Assembly: GCA_902806105.1 (NCBI GenBank)
Contig: CADCVI010000185.1
Location: 1 to 6,119 of the forward strand
DNA: 6,119 bases
Direction of reading: 5' to 3'
Origin: an uncultured Rubrobacteraceae bacterium
GTDB lineage: Bacteria; Actinomycetota; Rubrobacteria; Rubrobacterales; Rubrobacteraceae
Shown here: positions 1-5,155 of the stretch, one piece after another
How the letters are laid out: each line of letters opens with the position of its first letter
How positions within the stretch are numbered: the first letter of the stretch is position 1
Notes under the pieces: generated by a model
Databases searched by the model: none
What the model saw: only the letters and a program-made list of their open reading frames with translations
Told to the model about the DNA's origin: nothing
Translations under genes and position numbers: made by a program

Positions 1-345
1 GGCGAGGTTGTCCTTCATTATGTAGTCGTGGGCGCCGGCCTTCATCGCCGAGACGGCGGCGTCCTCGCCGATCCTCCCGCTCACGATAATGAACGGCAGG
101 TCCACGAAGCCCTTGGACCGCAGCAGGTCCAGCGCCGCGAGGGAGTTGAAGGCCGGCATGTTGTGGTCGGAGATGACGAGGTCCCACGCCTGGTCCTCCA
201 GGGCGGCCTCCATCTCCCCGGCGGTGTCGACCCGCCTGGAGGACGGCTCGTAGCCGCCGCGCTTGAGCTGCCTGAGGAGCAGCAGGGCGTCGTTCTCCGA
301 GTCCTCCACGAGCAGCACCCGGAGCGGGGCGCCCACTTCAGGCAC
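1..345 (-). CDS. Receiver (REC) domain, N-terminal part of a larger signalling protein, 3' end outside window
   Basis: Reading the minus strand gives an uninterrupted 115-residue receiver domain. It has the acidic pair E14-D15 in LLVEDSENDA, phospho-acceptor D60 in DLVISDHNMP, S89 in FIIVSG and K111 in DYIMKDN. These are the full CheY set, so it should accept phosphate from a histidine kinase. The frame is still open at base 1. Receivers with the ISDHNMP and YIMKDNLA signatures often sit at the N terminus of PAS/histidine-kinase hybrids; that such a part follows is inference. I chose the GTG at 345-343 because REC domains start a few residues before the first strand; GTG at 336 is also possible. 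An in-frame ATG at 408 would add an Arg/Ser-rich stretch that does not look like receiver sequence. The gene is divergent from the regulatory region and response regulator to its right. Confidence 0.85.
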   Translation of the reverse strand, partial: MPEVGAPLRVLLVEDSENDALLLLRQLKRGGYEPSSRRVDTAGEMEAALEDQAWDLVISDHNMPAFNSLAALDLLRSKGFVDLPFIIVSGRIGEDAAVSAMKAGAHDYIMKDNLA

Positions 346-440
346 CCGCCCCGGGGAGCCGCCTGGCCGAGATGAGCAGCGTCGCTTCCATCGAAAACGT
401 CTGCCCATTCTATTGACGGCGCCGATTCGGGGCAAATCGT

Positions 441-496
441 GGGCTAGAAAAAGATCACCCATTTGGGGGATGCCGGATCACCCCCGCGCGTACGAT
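441..496 (+). promoter_or_regulatory. Dyad-containing promoter of the two-hairpin RNA (dyad copy 1)
   Basis: An 18-bp dyad, ATCACCCATTTGGGGGAT (454-471), has arms ATCnCCC and GGGnGAT around a 4-bp centre. It overlaps a hexamer GGATGC (468-473) in the -35 position. Seventeen bases later comes TACGAT (491-496) as a -10 candidate, so transcription would start near 503. Copies of the dyad recur at 639-656 and, on the minus strand, at 5464-5447. Copies 1 and 3 also share GGGCTAG-NN-AAAG just upstream. The dyad shape suggests a dimeric regulator; which one cannot be told from the sequence. Confidence 0.55.
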
Positions 497-502
497 ACTC
501 CC

Positions 503-600
503 CATCAAGCGGTCGGATGCCCTTATCCCCCTCCTAGGGACCGACCCTATATTAAAGCCGGGCCGACGCCCGTTTCCCCCTCCTCTGTCGGCCCGCTTCT
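503..600 (+). ncRNA. Predicted small RNA with two C-rich-loop hairpins (6C-like)
   Basis: No ORF with coding character covers this stretch, but it holds two consecutive hairpins. Hairpin 1 pairs GGTCGG (511-516) with CCGACC (541-546). Inside it, CCCT (520-523) pairs with AGGG (536-539), leaving the loop UAUCCCCCUCCU. Hairpin 2 pairs CGGGCCGAC (559-567) with GTCGGCCCG (587-595), extended by AAG/CTT around a bulge. Its 19-nt loop holds UUUCCCCCUCC, and a weak CTTCT follows. Two hairpins with C-rich loops recall the actinobacterial 6C RNA motif, whose loops carry runs of about six C. Here the runs are five C, then U, then CC, so membership is only a suggestion. Such loops can pair with GGAGG-type ribosome binding sites. 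The 5' end is inferred from the -10 box at 491-496. Confidence 0.55.
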
Positions 601-638
601 CCTCGATTGCGGAGACCCGCACGTTCCGGAAGGCCGAA

Positions 639-683
639 ATCACCCTTTTGCGGGATGCGAGGCGCGCCCCCGGGGGATATATT
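639..683 (+). promoter_or_regulatory. Dyad-containing promoter of the response-regulator gene (dyad copy 2)
   Basis: The dyad ATCACCCTTTTGCGGGAT (639-656) is followed by GGATGC (653-658) and an A/T island GATATATT (676-683) in otherwise very GC-rich sequence. The island offers GATATA at a spacing of 17 or TATATT at 19. This matches the layout of copy 1 at 454-496. Transcription would begin near 690, giving a leader of about 60 nt before the regulator's GTG at 749. The two-hairpin RNA ends just upstream, so this promoter could drive the regulator independently. Confidence 0.5.
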
Positions 684-719
684 GTGCCGGCCACATCAAC
701 ACAGGAGAGCAGAGGGATC

Positions 720-752
720 GTGGGCTACCGCGGCGGGACAGAGGTGGAGTGA
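720..752 (+). CDS. Possible 10-codon upstream ORF overlapping the response-regulator start
   Basis: GTG at 720 opens a reading frame of ten codons (GYRGGTEVE after the start). Its TGA stop (750-752) overlaps the regulator's GTG (749-751) as GTGA. Purine-rich AGGAG (703-707) and AGAGGG (711-716) precede it, neither at ideal spacing. The overlap would allow translational coupling. It is too short to judge by codon use and may be chance. Confidence 0.2.
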   Translation: MGYRGGTEVE

Positions 753-1189
753 GAGAGCGGTCGATCCTGCTCGTCGAGGACAACCCCGACGACGAGCTCC
801 TGATGCTGCGGGCGCTGGCGAAGAACGGCATGGCCGGCGAGGTGGTAGTGGCCCGCGACGGGGGCGAGGCGCTGGACTTCCTGTTCCCGCCAGGACACGC
901 CGGGCGGTCCGAAGACGCGATGCCGCGCCTGATCCTGCTGGACCTCAAGCTGCCGCGCCTGAACGGCTTCGAGGTGCTCGAACGCGTGCGCGCCGACGAG
1001 CGCACGCGCCTCTTGCCCGTGGTGATCTTGACCTCCTCCAGGGAGCGCAGGGACGTCCTCGAAGGCTACGGCCTGGGCGCCAACTCCTACGTCCGAAAGC
1101 CCGTGGACTTCAAGCGTTTCCTTGAGGTCGTCGGGCAACTGATGCTCTACTGGCTCGGCCTGAACGAATCCCCGCTCCAGCACACGTAG
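749..1189 (+). CDS. Single-domain response regulator, Rcp1-like
   Basis: A 146-residue protein that is almost entirely a receiver domain. The acidic pair is E10-D11 (LLVEDNPDD), the phospho-acceptor is D65 (LILLDLKLPRLNG), T95 lies in VVILTSS and K117 in SYVRKPVDF. The extended loop between helix 2 and strand 3 (FLFPPGHAGRSED), LDLKLPRLNG and the tail FLEVVGQLMLYWLGLNE are typical of Rcp1-type regulators, which receive phosphate from phytochrome-like and other PAS/GAF kinases. There is no DNA-binding output domain, so it should act by protein contact or phosphate relay. The frame is open far upstream, but sequence before GTG 749 is not receiver-like; GAGG at 741-744 sits slightly close as a ribosome binding site. 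The likely partner is the divergent receiver-containing gene at the left edge, which is inference. Dyad copy 2 lies 92 bp upstream. Confidence 0.88.
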   Translation: MRERSILLVEDNPDDELLMLRALAKNGMAGEVVVARDGGEALDFLFPPGHAGRSEDAMPRLILLDLKLPRLNGFEVLERVRADERTRLLPVVILTSSRERRDVLEGYGLGANSYVRKPVDFKRFLEVVGQLMLYWLGLNESPLQHT

Positions 1190-1641
1190 ATCATGGCCCG
1201 CTTCTGGCGGCGGTTCTCGTACCTATTCGCGGAGCCCATCCGGACCAGCTACTCGACCACGGCCTCGCCAGCCTCTACGGGGCTCACGGGGCGTACAAAG
1301 GCCCGCACGTTGATGCCTCCGTGTCGGGAGAGGTCTGATGGGCAAAGATGCTGGCTGCGCCAGGAAGATCGCAGCTTACGGGTTCGGACCTATCGTTAGG
1401 GGCGAACCCCTGGGAATCAAGGGGTGCGCGTTTAAGGACAGTAGCTTTTTGACCCCCTGACCGCACGTATTTACCGGCCAAGTCTCGGTATTTCTCGCAC
1501 GAGTATACAATTTGTCATGAGTAACACTGTGCGTTTTGTCATGGTTTAATGTTTTGGCATCGTTGCTGCGCTAAAACTTACATAAAGAGGGTATCCGCCT
1601 GCGATCGAGGCATCCTGTATGTTTCTGTCGATTTTTTCCTA
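1190..1641. other. Intergenic stretch without a convincing gene; AT-rich toward the insertion sequence
   Basis: No frame here has family resemblance or sustained coding bias. On the minus strand a short in-frame remnant ending in TAG at 1251-1249 (NVRAFVRPVSPVEAGEAVVE) uses mostly G/C-ending codons and could be the C-terminus of a lost gene. It cannot be followed upstream with confidence. A small hairpin, AGGGG-CGAA-CCCCT, lies at 1398-1411. From about 1490 to 1640 the sequence is much more AT-rich than the rest and carries the repeated TTTGTCATG listed separately. The low-GC segment ends at the left terminus of the first insertion sequence. Confidence 0.5.
1511..1543 (+). repeat. Pair of direct repeats TTTGTCATG
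   Basis: TTTGTCATG occurs at 1511-1519 and 1535-1543, 24 bp apart, in an AT-rich stretch with a nearby TATACAAT (1504-1511). A related CTTGTCAT lies in the promoter of the DNA-binding gene at the right edge (5945-5952). The spacing is a little over two helical turns, as for a pair of protein-binding sites. No gene begins downstream before the insertion sequence, so the original target may have been displaced. Confidence 0.35.
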
Positions 1642-1659
1642 AGAGGCCGCGCCAATAGG
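1642..1659 (+). repeat. Left terminal inverted repeat of IS5 element 1
   Basis: AGAGGCCGCGCCAATAGG is the exact reverse complement of bases 2577-2594. The transposase stop codon follows at once (1660-1662). Confidence 0.88.
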
Positions 1660-2493
1660 TCATGGTCGGCGGAGGGGTCGGCCGTCCCAGCGGTAGCGGG
1701 TCCAAGCCTCCCGGATGAGCCGCCCCACGATGATTACCGCATTAGAGAAGGCTACCCACAAGTCGATCACCCGTCCACTTCTCTCCGGGCACCACGCCAG
1801 TTTCTTGTGGGCGTTGTGCCAGGAGCTAGTGCGCTCCACGATCCATCGTCCGGTGGCGGCCACTGGAGCGGGCCTGCCCTTCTCCGAGATTTCCGGGATC
1901 AGGCCACGATCTCTCAGCTTCTCGCGGGTGGCCTGTGAATCATAGCCGCGATCCAGACGGATGCTCGCCCCCTCCGGCAGCAGACCCAGCGCCCGAGCGG
2001 CGTCCAGCGTCTGTGCCAGCAGCGGCGAGTCGTGGCGGTTGGCCGGTGCGGTCACGACCCCCAGCGGGATGCCGTGAGCGTCTACGGCCACCGAGCGTTT
2101 GATGCCCCTCTTCCCGCGATCCACCGGGCTACGGCCCGCCTTCTCGCCCCCGCAGGGAGCCTTCGTGATGCAGCAGTCCACGGCCACCTCCCCGAGCTCC
2201 AAGCCTACGAGCCGATCGTAGGCTTCCCGGACGATCCTCTCTAGCGCATCCATCGCACCGAGCTCTATCCACTCGTCCCGTCGGCGACGCAAGGTGGTCG
2301 CCGAACAACCTTCGTCGGAGATCCGCCAGTACGCGCAGCCGAACACCAGGACCTGCACCAGCTTCTCGAAGATGACCCTGTCGGGGACGCGAGAGCGGTG
2401 GCAGCCTAAAGGGTGGTCCACGTCACGTTCGGGCAACAGGGCGCAGAATTGCTCCCAGATGGGCTCGATGATGTATGTTTGCAGCGCGGGCAT
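1660..2493 (-). CDS. IS5-family DDE transposase (element 1)
   Basis: A 277-residue transposase. The N-terminal part (about 10-80) is the helical region found before the catalytic core, with VLVFGCAYWRISDEGCSATT. Then come the three catalytic acids of the RNase H-like fold: D106 in EVAVDCC, D181 in IRLDRGYDS and E220 in WIVERTSSWHNAHKKL. The Y-(2)-R-(3)-E-(6)-K type spacing around the last acid is as expected for the IS4/IS5 group. I chose the ATG at 2493 because AAGGAG (2506-2501) sits seven bases before it; an ATG six codons earlier (2511) would place that site inside the gene. The stop abuts the left terminal repeat. No frameshift is needed, unlike the second IS5 element. It should cut and rejoin its own terminal repeats. 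Confidence 0.93.
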   Translation of the reverse strand: MPALQTYIIEPIWEQFCALLPERDVDHPLGCHRSRVPDRVIFEKLVQVLVFGCAYWRISDEGCSATTLRRRRDEWIELGAMDALERIVREAYDRLVGLELGEVAVDCCITKAPCGGEKAGRSPVDRGKRGIKRSVAVDAHGIPLGVVTAPANRHDSPLLAQTLDAARALGLLPEGASIRLDRGYDSQATREKLRDRGLIPEISEKGRPAPVAATGRWIVERTSSWHNAHKKLAWCPERSGRVIDLWVAFSNAVIIVGRLIREAWTRYRWDGRPLRRP

Positions 2494-2576
2494 GGAGAGG
2501 CTCCTTCGCATCGGAGAGCTTCGAGGACTCCCCGAATGATGGAGTACCCCATGCCCGTTTATCTTCCGATGCGCTC

Positions 2577-2594
2577 CCTATTGGCGCGGCCTCT
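2577..2594 (+). repeat. Right terminal inverted repeat of IS5 element 1
   Basis: CCTATTGGCGCGGCCTCT is the exact reverse complement of bases 1642-1659. It lies upstream of the transposase start, the usual promoter end of an insertion sequence. Confidence 0.88.
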
Positions 2595-2613
2595 TAGTGG
2601 GGGTATTATCGGT

Positions 2614-2661
2614 TTTCTTATATACAAACTAGGGCTCTCCAGGGGTTCCGTACATAAGAAA
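2614..2661. repeat. Inverted repeat TTTCTTATRTAC, copy 1
   Basis: TTTCTTATATAC (2614-2625) and GTACATAAGAAA (2650-2661) are inverted with one mismatch around a 24-bp centre. A second copy lies at 5156-5202. The two also share the bases before the left arm (GGGTATYATCSGTTT), so this is a repeated element rather than a chance hairpin. It lies downstream (minus) of a predicted C-rich-loop RNA, and a GCCC-8-GGGC hairpin with a T-rich tail leads into it. Function unknown: operator, recombination site or bidirectional terminator are all possible. Confidence 0.6.
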
Positions 2662-2689
2662 GCCCGGCGCATAGGGCCGAGGCGGAGCG

Positions 2690-2820
2690 GAAAGGCCGGG
2701 CCCAAGCAGGAGGGGGGGTAATAAGCCAGGGCCCGGCTGCACACTCTTACGCGGCGGGGCCGATTAGGTTTCGCTACGACAAAGGCCGCGCCGGCGAACA
2801 TGGGCGAGAGCGGCACGGCC
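2690..2820 (-). ncRNA. Predicted small RNA with a C-rich-loop hairpin (second locus)
   Basis: Read on the minus strand, a hairpin pairs GGCCGTGCCG (2820-2811) with CGGCGCGGCC (2793-2784), ten pairs with one wobble. It is followed by TTTGT. A second, perfect 9-bp hairpin pairs GCCGGGCCC (2737-2729) with GGGCCCGGC (2703-2695). Its 25-nt loop contains UUACCCCCCCUCC, and CTTTCC follows. The C7-U-CC loop is the same theme as at 527-534, 576-583 and 5386-5378. A -10 candidate TACAAT (2832-2827) puts the start at about 2820. One or two transcripts could be made, since the first hairpin may itself terminate. No gene with coding character occupies this strand. Confidence 0.45.
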
Positions 2821-2826
2821 CGGGGG

Positions 2827-2832
2827 ATTGTA
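2827..2832 (-). promoter_or_regulatory. -10 box candidate of the second C-rich-loop RNA
   Basis: TACAAT on the minus strand lies seven bases before the first hairpin. No good -35 hexamer and no dyad are seen upstream. The second IS5 element is inserted about 32 bp upstream, where the dyad sits at the other two RNA loci, so an upstream control site may have been lost. Confidence 0.35.
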
Positions 2833-2867
2833 GCGGAAGCATGCTCGGCCCCGGTCCAGTGGGCTAG

Positions 2868-2880
2868 GGCGTGTCTGACG
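2868..2880 (+). repeat. Left terminal inverted repeat of IS5 element 2
   Basis: GGCGTGTCTGACG matches the complement of 5099-5111 exactly. It ends two bases before the transposase stop codon (2883-2885). Confidence 0.85.
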
Positions 2881-2882
2881 GC

Positions 2883-3379
2883 TCACGAAGGCAACCACAT
2901 CATCAGCGATGCGATGACCACCATAGCCCGGTAGTTGACCGCCCGTTTCTCGTAGCGCGTCACTATACCGCGCCACTGCTTGAGCTTGTTCATGCACCTC
3001 TCGACCACATTGCGCCTGCGGTAAGCCTCCCGGTCGAAACCGGGCCGTCGCCCTGGACGCCCGGCGCGGCGCTCTTTTTGGTCCTTGCGCTCGGGGATGG
3101 TGTGGGAGATACCCCGTCTACGCAGCAGCCTCCGGCAGCTCTCGAAGCTGTAGCCTCGGTCGGCTAGCAGGTGAGCGGGCCGCTTGCGGGGCCGGCCCGG
3201 TGTGCTTTGCGGACGCGCTACCCGCACTGCGTCGAGCAGTTCCTCAAGCTGCGTACTGCCATGGCGCTGGCCGGGGGTCACGACCACCGAGAGCGGCCTG
3301 CCCTTGCCGTCGCAGGCGAGGTGCAGCTTGGTGGAGAAGCCTCCCTTGGAGCGCCCCAGGGCCTCCTCTTCGGGGTTTA
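2883..3379 (-). pseudogene. IS5-family transposase of element 2, C-terminal part
   Basis: This is the distal half of the interrupted gene. From the insertion point the frame reads NPEEEALGRSKGG, then FSTKLHLACDGKGRPLSVVV. It continues with the second catalytic acid in LLADRGYSFES, the motif HTIPERKDQ, and the catalytic Glu in RRNVVERCMNKLKQWRG. It ends RAVNYRAMVVIASLMMWLPS at the terminal repeat. The segment looks intact and could be made only if the IS110 element left precisely. Its frame is -1 relative to the N-terminal half once the inner element is removed, consistent with a programmed frameshift. The internal ATG at 3287 is not a natural start. Confidence 0.88.
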
Positions 3380-3394
3380 AGAGCCCCCGACTTG

Positions 3395-3400
3395 TTTAAT
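3395..3400 (+). promoter_or_regulatory. -10 half of a promoter formed at the circular IS110 junction
   Basis: TTTAAT lies 12 bp inside the left end. In the excised circle it would lie 18 bp after the TTGACA at the right end (4657-4662): three bases of right end, AGAG, and eleven bases of left end. Known bridge-RNA elements make their RNA from such a junction promoter. Confidence 0.6.
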
Positions 3401-3403
3401 GTC

Positions 3404-3588
3404 CCCGGGAATCTTGCGGTCCGCGACCGTAGAGTTCTCCGGGACGTGGCCGGTTCGCTCCTGGCCCCCTGCCGCCCCTCCGGGGGCTGGCTCGAAAAAG
3501 GCTTGCGCTCCGGCCGCGTCCGCCGCGTGGGGTGGCTCAACAGAGGTCTGTGCTCTAGCTCGAAGTCGGGATGCCCTCCGCGCGTTTT
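3404..3588 (+). ncRNA. Predicted bridge RNA of the IS110 element
   Basis: The leader folds on paper into the three parts of a bridge RNA. (1) 5' stem-loop: CCCGG/CCGGG plus GAA/TTC (3404-3411 with 3435-3443), and CGGTC/GACCG (3417-3421 with 3425-3429). (2) Target-binding loop: base stem ACGTGGCCGG (3444-3453) with CCGGCCGCGT (3510-3519) and upper stem GCCCCC/GGGGGC (3464-3469, 3482-3487). On its right strand CGAAAAAGGCT (3493-3503) is fully complementary to the target flank AGCCTTTTTCG (4671-4681). (3) Donor-binding loop: base stem CGCG..GGG (3524-3532) with CCC..CGCG (3574-3582). It contains ACAGAG (3540-3545), identical to the right end (4664-4669), and AAGTCGGG (3563-3570), complementary to CCCGACTT of the left end (3386-3393). 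A T-rich stretch follows at 3585-3588. Length is about 180 nt, as known for IS621. The left target guide is not clear. Both ends are inferred. Confidence 0.75.
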
Positions 3589-3622
3589 GGTCGTGGCGGA
3601 CGAAGACGGAGGTGCGAGGGGC

Positions 3623-4660
3623 GTGGAGGTACTCATAGGCGTCGATCCCCACAAGGCGGCCCATGCGGTCGCCGCGATCGACGAGTCCGGGGAGCTGCTG
3701 GAGCAGGCGACCTTCTCCTCCGGCAGGCACGGGTTGCGGGCACTTTTGCGCTGGGCGAAGCGCTTCGAGCAACGTAGGTGGGCCATAGAAGGAGCCGGGG
3801 GCCTCGGGCGGACGCTCGCGCAGTATTTGGTCGAGGGCGGCGAGAGCGTGGTCGACGTCCCGGCGAAGCTCTCCGCAAGGGTCAGGGTGCTCTCCACGGG
3901 AGGCGGGCGCAAGAACGACCTGCTGGACGCCGTCTACACCGCCGTCGCCGCCCACCAGAGCAAGCGCCTGCGCAGGGTGGACGAGGAGGACCTGGTGGCC
4001 GTGCTGCGGATGCTCACCGAGCGGCGCGACGACCTCGTCAAGGCGCGCACCCGGGCGATGAACCACCTCCACGCGCTGCTCAGGGACCTCCTGCCCGGCG
4101 GCATGGCCAGGAAGGTGTCCACCGCCAGGGCCGCGGAGATACTACGCCGGGTGCGACCGCGCTCGACCGCAGGGCGCGCCAGGAAGCGCCTGGCATCGGA
4201 GCTCCTGGGCGACCTTCGGAGGTTGGACCGTCAGCTCGACGGGCTCGACGGCCGCATCGCGGAAGCCGTCGAAGAGACCTCCACCTCGCTCGTCGAGATC
4301 TACGGCTTGGGTCCGGTCCTGGCGGCGAAGATCCTCGGGCGGGTCGGCGACGTCTCCCGCTTCCCGACCAAAGGGCACTTCGCATCCCACGCCGGCGCGG
4401 CGCCGGTGGAGGCTTCCAGCGGCGAGGTGGTGCGCCACAGGCTCTCACGCGGAGGAGATCGTCAGCTGAACTACGCACTGCACATGATCGCCATCTGCCA
4501 GATCGCCCAGGACACCCGTGGGTGTGCCTACTACCGCAGGAAGAAGGCCGAAGGGAAGTCCGGCAAAGAGGCACTCCGGTGCCTCAAACGGCGCATCTGC
4601 GACGCCGTCTTCCAGAAGCTCAGGTCGGATCTGCGAGCAACCTCAACCGCCGCCGCTTGA
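3623..4660 (+). CDS. IS110-family transposase (bridge-RNA-guided recombinase)
   Basis: A 345-residue recombinase. The N-terminal RuvC-like DEDD domain shows D8 (LIGVDPHK), E56 (WAIEGAGG), and D99 with D102 (GRKNDLLDAVYTA). A helical, Arg-rich middle (about 120-215) follows. The C-terminal Transposase_20 domain begins with the helix-hairpin-helix IYGLGPVLAAKILGRVGDV (226-244) and carries the likely catalytic serine in PVEASSG (S265 or S266). I chose the GTG at 3623 because GGAGG (3608-3612) precedes it and IGVD-type starts are usual; a GTG ten codons upstream (3593) is possible, and the open frame further upstream is the RNA leader. The TGA stop lies inside the right-end TTGACA. All motifs are present, so the protein looks active. 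Confidence 0.93.
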   Translation: MEVLIGVDPHKAAHAVAAIDESGELLEQATFSSGRHGLRALLRWAKRFEQRRWAIEGAGGLGRTLAQYLVEGGESVVDVPAKLSARVRVLSTGGGRKNDLLDAVYTAVAAHQSKRLRRVDEEDLVAVLRMLTERRDDLVKARTRAMNHLHALLRDLLPGGMARKVSTARAAEILRRVRPRSTAGRARKRLASELLGDLRRLDRQLDGLDGRIAEAVEETSTSLVEIYGLGPVLAAKILGRVGDVSRFPTKGHFASHAGAAPVEASSGEVVRHRLSRGGDRQLNYALHMIAICQIAQDTRGCAYYRRKKAEGKSGKEALRCLKRRICDAVFQKLRSDLRATSTAAA

Positions 4661-4662
4661 CA
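4657..4662 (+). promoter_or_regulatory. -35 half of a promoter formed at the circular IS110 junction
   Basis: TTGACA is the exact sigma-70 -35 consensus. It overlaps the transposase stop codon and lies a few bases from the right end. In the integrated state nothing suitable follows at -10 distance on this strand. In the circle it pairs with TTTAAT at the left end with an 18-bp spacer. Confidence 0.6.
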
Positions 4663-4669
4663 CACAGAG

Positions 4670-5040
4670 GAGCCTTTTTCGTCCGCCGCGCTCGGTCGGC
4701 TCCTGGCGCCCGCGGCGTGCTGGTGGGCCCGGATCACCGTGTCGTCCACGCTCACCTCCCACTCGATCTCCCCGACCGCATCGTTCTTGGTCTGAGCGTG
4801 GGCAAGGAGGCCCTCCCAGGTGCCGTCGCGCCTCCAGCGGTTGAAGCGATCGAAGCAGGTCTGCCAGGGGCCGTACCTTTCGGGCAGGTCGCGCCAGGGC
4901 GATCCGGTCCTCAGCTTCCAGAGGATGCCGTTGAGGACGGTGCGATGATCTCTCCATTGACCACCGCTTTGGCCGTATTGGGGCAAGAGCGGCTCTATCT
5001 GCTGCCATGTCCTGTCGGTGACCTCTCCTCGTCTGACCAT
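4670..5040 (-). pseudogene. IS5-family transposase of element 2, N-terminal part
   Basis: Start ATG at 5040 follows GGGAGG (5056-5051) by ten bases. An upstream in-frame ATG at 5097 lies inside the terminal region and is unlikely. The N-terminal region reads VTDRTWQQIEPLLPQ, then GILWKLRTGSPWRDLPERYG and CFDRFNRWRRDGTWE. The first catalytic acid is in VSVDDTVIRAHQHAAGA (D99 or D100), and the gene is cut after ADEKGS. Before interruption the sequence would have run GAC-GAA-AAA-GGC-TCC-TCT-TAA. A run of five A is thus followed three codons later by a stop, while the -1 frame continues into the C-terminal half. That is the arrangement of IS5 relatives using a -1 frameshift. The IS110 insertion now separates the two parts. 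Confidence 0.87.
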
Positions 5041-5098
5041 GCGATCCGCGCCTCCCGTGGCTGCCTTCTCCACACGGGATAACATACGCCCAGCCACT

Positions 5099-5111
5099 CG
5101 TCAGACACGCC
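5099..5111 (+). repeat. Right terminal inverted repeat of IS5 element 2
   Basis: CGTCAGACACGCC is the reverse complement of 2868-2880 and is followed by the CTAG duplication. Confidence 0.85.
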
Positions 5112-5155
5112 CTAGGCCGACGACGGGGCGCGTAATGCCTCGCGGGTATCATCCG

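Larger units (their letters stand above)
1642..2594 (-). mobile_element. Complete IS5-family insertion sequence (element 1)
   Basis: The element is 953 bp with perfect 18-bp terminal inverted repeats, AGAGGCCGCGCCAATAGG at 1642-1659 and its complement at 2577-2594. Both ends are flanked by TA (1640-1641 and 2595-2596), consistent with a TA target duplication. The inverted symmetry runs 3 bp further on each side, so the exact boundary could shift. One intact minus-strand transposase gene fills the interior. Identical ends and an open gene suggest a fairly recent insertion. Confidence 0.85.
3384..4669 (+). mobile_element. Complete IS110-family element with long 5' leader
   Basis: The sequence AGAG is present at both junctions (3380-3383 and 4666-4669). 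Removing one copy plus the interior restores the IS5 transposase gene. The element is about 1286 bp without terminal inverted repeats, as expected for IS110. The leader before the transposase is about 240 bp and only about 5 bp lie between its stop and the right end. That asymmetry is typical of the IS110 group rather than IS1111. If only AG is the core, the left boundary moves 2 bp; the 4-bp reading explains both junctions with fewer coincidences and gives a better-spaced circle promoter. Confidence 0.85.
2864..5115 (-). mobile_element. Second IS5-family insertion sequence (element 2), split by an IS110-family element
   Basis: Terminal inverted repeats GGCGTGTCTGACG (2868-2880) and its complement (5099-5111) are perfect over 13 bp. 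They are flanked on both sides by CTAG (2864-2867 and 5112-5115), fitting the YTAR-type 4-bp duplication known for IS5 elements. Removing the inner IS110 element leaves roughly 960 bp, a normal size. The transposase gene runs leftward and is interrupted between about 4670 and 3379. The repeats and gene differ from those of element 1, so these are two unrelated members of the family. Confidence 0.85.

Noticed and set aside
263..748. Upstream extension of the response-regulator frame to an ATG at 263
   Set aside because: The extension crosses two promoters and two RNA hairpins, overlaps the divergent receiver gene and has no receiver-like or biased codons.
1381..1411. tRNA-like T-arm (GGGGTTCG on the minus strand)
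   Set aside because: Only a small hairpin is present; no acceptor stem, anticodon arm or D-arm can be drawn around it.
3200..3622. Upstream extension of the IS110 transposase frame
   Set aside because: It runs through antisense IS5 sequence and the bridge-RNA leader; conserved protein begins at LIGVDPHK.
3380..4669. AG alone as the IS110 core
   Set aside because: Possible and would keep the IS5 gene in one frame, but it needs AGAG at both junctions by coincidence and gives a 20-bp promoter spacer; kept as the alternative.
3778..5082. 434-codon plus-strand open frame
   Set aside because: It is a shadow of the IS110 transposase gene and the antisense IS5 gene; composition is Arg/Pro/Gly-rich without motifs.
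1642..5115. Composite transposon bounded by the two IS5 elements
   Set aside because: Their ends and transposases differ, so they could not mobilise the intervening DNA together.
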